Positions 62,094 through 64,000 of a DNA stretch of 64,000 nucleotides are shown here, one piece after another; within the stretch, counting starts at the first letter, position 1, and every line of letters starts with the position of its first letter. The position numbers and the translations under genes are program-made. This DNA is from JAKAGZ01 sp963748105 (GTDB taxonomy: Bacteria > Bacteroidota > Ignavibacteria > Ignavibacteriales > Ignavibacteriaceae): the NCBI GenBank assembly GCA_963748105.1, contig CAVVHP010000005.1, positions 1-64,000 on the forward strand, given 5' to 3'. The notes below the pieces were generated by a model that was not told the DNA's origin, ran no database searches, and was given only the letters and a program-made list of their open reading frames with translations.

Positions 62094-63389
62094 TTACGGA
62101 GTATTTCTGTATATCATTCTCGGGAAAGGAATTGTTTCCCTGACATGATCCAGGCCACAAATCCAGCCGACCGTTCTTTCAAGTCCGAGGCCAAATCCTG
62201 CATGCGGGACAGAACCGAATCGCCTGAGGTCTAGATACCACTCGAAAGCCTCCATCGGCAGATCGTGCTCCTTTATTCTACTAATAAGATTATCAAGACT
62301 ATCTTCCCTCTGACTCCCCCCTATAATTTCGCCATATCCTTCCGGGGCCAGCACATCTACCGCAAGAGCAAGTTTATCATTATCAGGATCTCTTTTCATA
62401 TAAAATGCCTTCACTTCCGAAGGATAGCGATGTACCATTACCGGGCGGTCGAACTGGTTTGAAATTATAGTTTCATCGGGTGCGCCAAGATCATTCCCAT
62501 ATTCAAAATCAATTCCGTTTTTCTTAAGAATCTCTACTGCTTCATCGTAACTGATTCTTGGCAGAGGTCGTTTTACATTTTTGAGTAATGTAGTATCCCT
62601 CTCTAAAATCTTTAGCTCCTCATCCATTTCATTTAATATTGTCTGAACAATATATTCCAGGAATTCCTCGGCAAGATCCATATTGTCGTCCAGGTCATTG
62701 AATGCCACTTCCGGTTCAACCATCCAGAATTCTGTAAGATGCCGTCTTGTTTTGGATTTCTCAGCACGGAATGTAGGACCGAAAGTATAAACTTTTCCAA
62801 GAGCCATTGCACCGGCTTCAGCGTAAAGCTGTCCTGATTGAGAAAGATATGCTTTACCGAGATCAAAATAATCTGTTTCAAATAAAGTTGATGTACCTTC
62901 GCAGGCAGCAGGAGTAAGAATCGGAGGATCCATTAACGTAAATCCTCTATCATCAAAAAAGTCTCTGACAGCTTTTATAATTCTATGGCGAATTTTTAGA
63001 ATTGCAACCTGTTTGGATGAACGCAGCCAGAGATGGCGGTTGTCCATTAAAAACTCTACACCGTGATCTTTTGGAGTTATTGGGTAGTCAACAGCTTCAG
63101 ATATTAATTGAATATCAGTTGCATCAAGCTCGTAGCCACCGGGGGCTCGTTTTTCTTCTTTTACTTTTCCTGTAACTGTAATTGAAGATTCCTGACCATA
63201 TTTACCGGCATTTTCAAATACTTCTTCGGATAAATTTCCTTTAAAATATACACACTGCAGATAACCTGTACCGTCGCGCAAAATTATAAACTTAATTTTA
63301 CCACTCGATCTCTTGTTATATAGCCACCCACTTAGCGTAACTTCTTTACCAACGTACTCAGACAGGTCTTTAATAGTGATTTTCTGCAT
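62094..63389 (-). CDS. asnS: Asparaginyl-tRNA synthetase
   Basis: 431 residues, class II. The N-terminal OB-fold (about 14-100) has LSGWLYNKRSSGKIKF. Motif 2 is FRAEKSKTRRHLTEFWM and motif 3 is GFGLGLERTVGWI. MVEPE and DNRHLWLRS match AsnRS rather than AspRS. It attaches Asn to tRNA-Asn. It is followed by nuoJ after a 71-base gap. Confidence 0.94.
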   Translation of the reverse strand: MQKITIKDLSEYVGKEVTLSGWLYNKRSSGKIKFIILRDGTGYLQCVYFKGNLSEEVFENAGKYGQESSITVTGKVKEEKRAPGGYELDATDIQLISEAVDYPITPKDHGVEFLMDNRHLWLRSSKQVAILKIRHRIIKAVRDFFDDRGFTLMDPPILTPAACEGTSTLFETDYFDLGKAYLSQSGQLYAEAGAMALGKVYTFGPTFRAEKSKTRRHLTEFWMVEPEVAFNDLDDNMDLAEEFLEYIVQTILNEMDEELKILERDTTLLKNVKRPLPRISYDEAVEILKKNGIDFEYGNDLGAPDETIISNQFDRPVMVHRYPSEVKAFYMKRDPDNDKLALAVDVLAPEGYGEIIGGSQREDSLDNLISRIKEHDLPMEAFEWYLDLRRFGSVPHAGFGLGLERTVGWICGLDHVRETIPFPRMIYRNTP

Positions 63390-63612
63390 TTACAACAATA
63401 TTTTTTTAAAATTTAATTATTAAATATAAAGAGAGGTGTATATAAAAGCAAAGAAGTTAAGATATAACCATAAAGCAATTATTACTGGTAAAATAATACG
63501 GTAAAGATAAACTAAACATATTCATGATAAGTGAGCTGCACATAAATGCACCCCAAAAATTGAAATATACCAAATAAGAGTTTTTTCTGTTGGAATAGAA
63601 GGAAGTACTAGG

Positions 63613-63620
63613 TAATTTTG
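63613..63620 (+). promoter_or_regulatory. Possible Bacteroidota-type -7 element
   Basis: TAATTTTG fits TAnnTTTG, with TTG at 63590-63592, 20 bases upstream, as the -33 half. The gene start is at 63646. Both boxes are short and the match could be chance. Confidence 0.25.
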
Positions 63621-63645
63621 CTATACACAAAAAGGGGAAAAATAA

Positions 63646-64000
63646 ATGAAAAGACTTTTCTTATTTACAATTATCATAGTATTCAGTTTCCTTGTTGTTG
63701 CTAACGCACAGGAAAAAACTCAAATCAAAGAGACTGAAAGCAGAGTTATAGAACTTGAAAATTTTCACGAAGTTATGTATCCAATCTGGCACATGGAATA
63801 TCCGGAAAAAGATTATACTGCATTGCGTGGACATATAGAAGAAGTGTCAAAACTTGCCGATCAAATTTACAATGCCAAATTACCCGGGATTCTGCGGGAT
63901 AAGAAGGAGAAATGGGGAAAAGGGATTGACGCATTTAAAAGTTCTGTCAATGAATATTCGATTCAGGTTAATAAAAGTGATAATAATAAATTGCTGAAAT
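63646..64000 (+). CDS. Secreted protein of unknown function (5' part)
   Basis: The frame opens at ATG 63646 after an AAAAGGGGAAA ribosome site and runs off the right edge; about 118 residues are visible. A signal peptide covers about 1-22 (VVANAQ). The rest looks helical and charged, with several His, Met and Trp residues close together (FHEVMYPIWHMEYPEKDY), and resembles a four-helix bundle of the cytochrome b562/c-prime kind in style. I do not recognise the family and no CXXCH is present in the visible part. Confidence 0.7.
   Translation, partial: MKRLFLFTIIIVFSFLVVANAQEKTQIKETESRVIELENFHEVMYPIWHMEYPEKDYTALRGHIEEVSKLADQIYNAKLPGILRDKKEKWGKGIDAFKSSVNEYSIQVNKSDNNKLLK

Noticed and set aside
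1..64000. Search by eye for tRNA, rRNA, CRISPR arrays, IS elements and prophage genes
   Set aside because: No transposase, integrase, phage or repeat-spacer pattern seen, and no gap folds as a tRNA. The gaps are too short for rRNA.

Overview
The window looks like a chromosomal stretch of a free-living member of the Ignavibacteria (Bacteroidota/Chlorobi side). The best clue is the nine-haem cytochrome at 7540-9567, which ends in a type IX secretion (Por) sorting domain opening with YPNPFNPTTTIKY, a form common in Ignavibacteria. The DNA is AT-rich and gene-dense. I see no rRNA, tRNA, CRISPR array, prophage or insertion sequence. Shine-Dalgarno sites are common but not universal. The assignment is by inference from protein style; no 16S is present.

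Layout. 1-3253: a MacAB/Lol-type ABC export operon (two permeases, ATPase, adaptor), minus strand. 3518-7177: a CBS-domain protein and a large secreted fusion of zinc protease, beta-propeller and Omp85-like barrel. 7540-13292: a redox regulatory block with a secreted nonahaem cytochrome, a receiver-only protein, a histidine kinase whose periplasmic sensor carries a CXXCH haem site, and a sigma54-type activator. A perfect -24/-12 promoter and a 15-base palindrome lie between the divergent arms. 13452-19203: a proline/hydroxyproline block (Xaa-Pro aminopeptidase, proline dehydrogenase, HOGA-like aldolase, alanine-glyoxylate aminotransferase, S37 prolyl peptidase). 19196-22970: a seven-PAS kinase and its receiver. 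23161-24008: a broken secreted-protein gene and a SET-domain protein. 24051-27827: PepD dipeptidase, TypA/BipA and ClpS. 27969-30319: electron transfer flavoprotein and a DUF151 nuclease-like protein. 30316-33280: DUF2851, PyrF and dCTP deaminase. 33289-38685: the rod-shape operon rodA-mrdA-mreD-mreC-mreB read backwards. 38694-44099: purH, purN, a TPR protein and pyrG. 44535-49234: Sel1 protein, aminotransferase, MFS transporter, NusB. 49284-54330: leucine dehydrogenase-like, YdcF-like, TonB, VanZ-like, NnrE/NnrD. 54407-62022: the distal half of complex I (nuoJKLM...N) with a NhaD-type antiporter and a small unknown protein inserted. 62094-63389: asnS. 63646-64000: a partial secreted protein.

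How it fits together. The clearest functional themes are haem-based sensing tied to a surface cytochrome, and a catabolic cluster that could take proline- and hydroxyproline-rich peptides to glyoxylate and glycine.

Caution. Six genes carry a single extra base that breaks an otherwise complete frame: sigma54 activator, aminotransferase C-terminus, S37 peptidase, TypA, TPR protein and NnrE/NnrD. All six are +1 insertions, in or next to short runs of one base. I think most are sequence errors rather than true pseudogenes. The gene at 23161-23604 is different: it has two in-frame stops.
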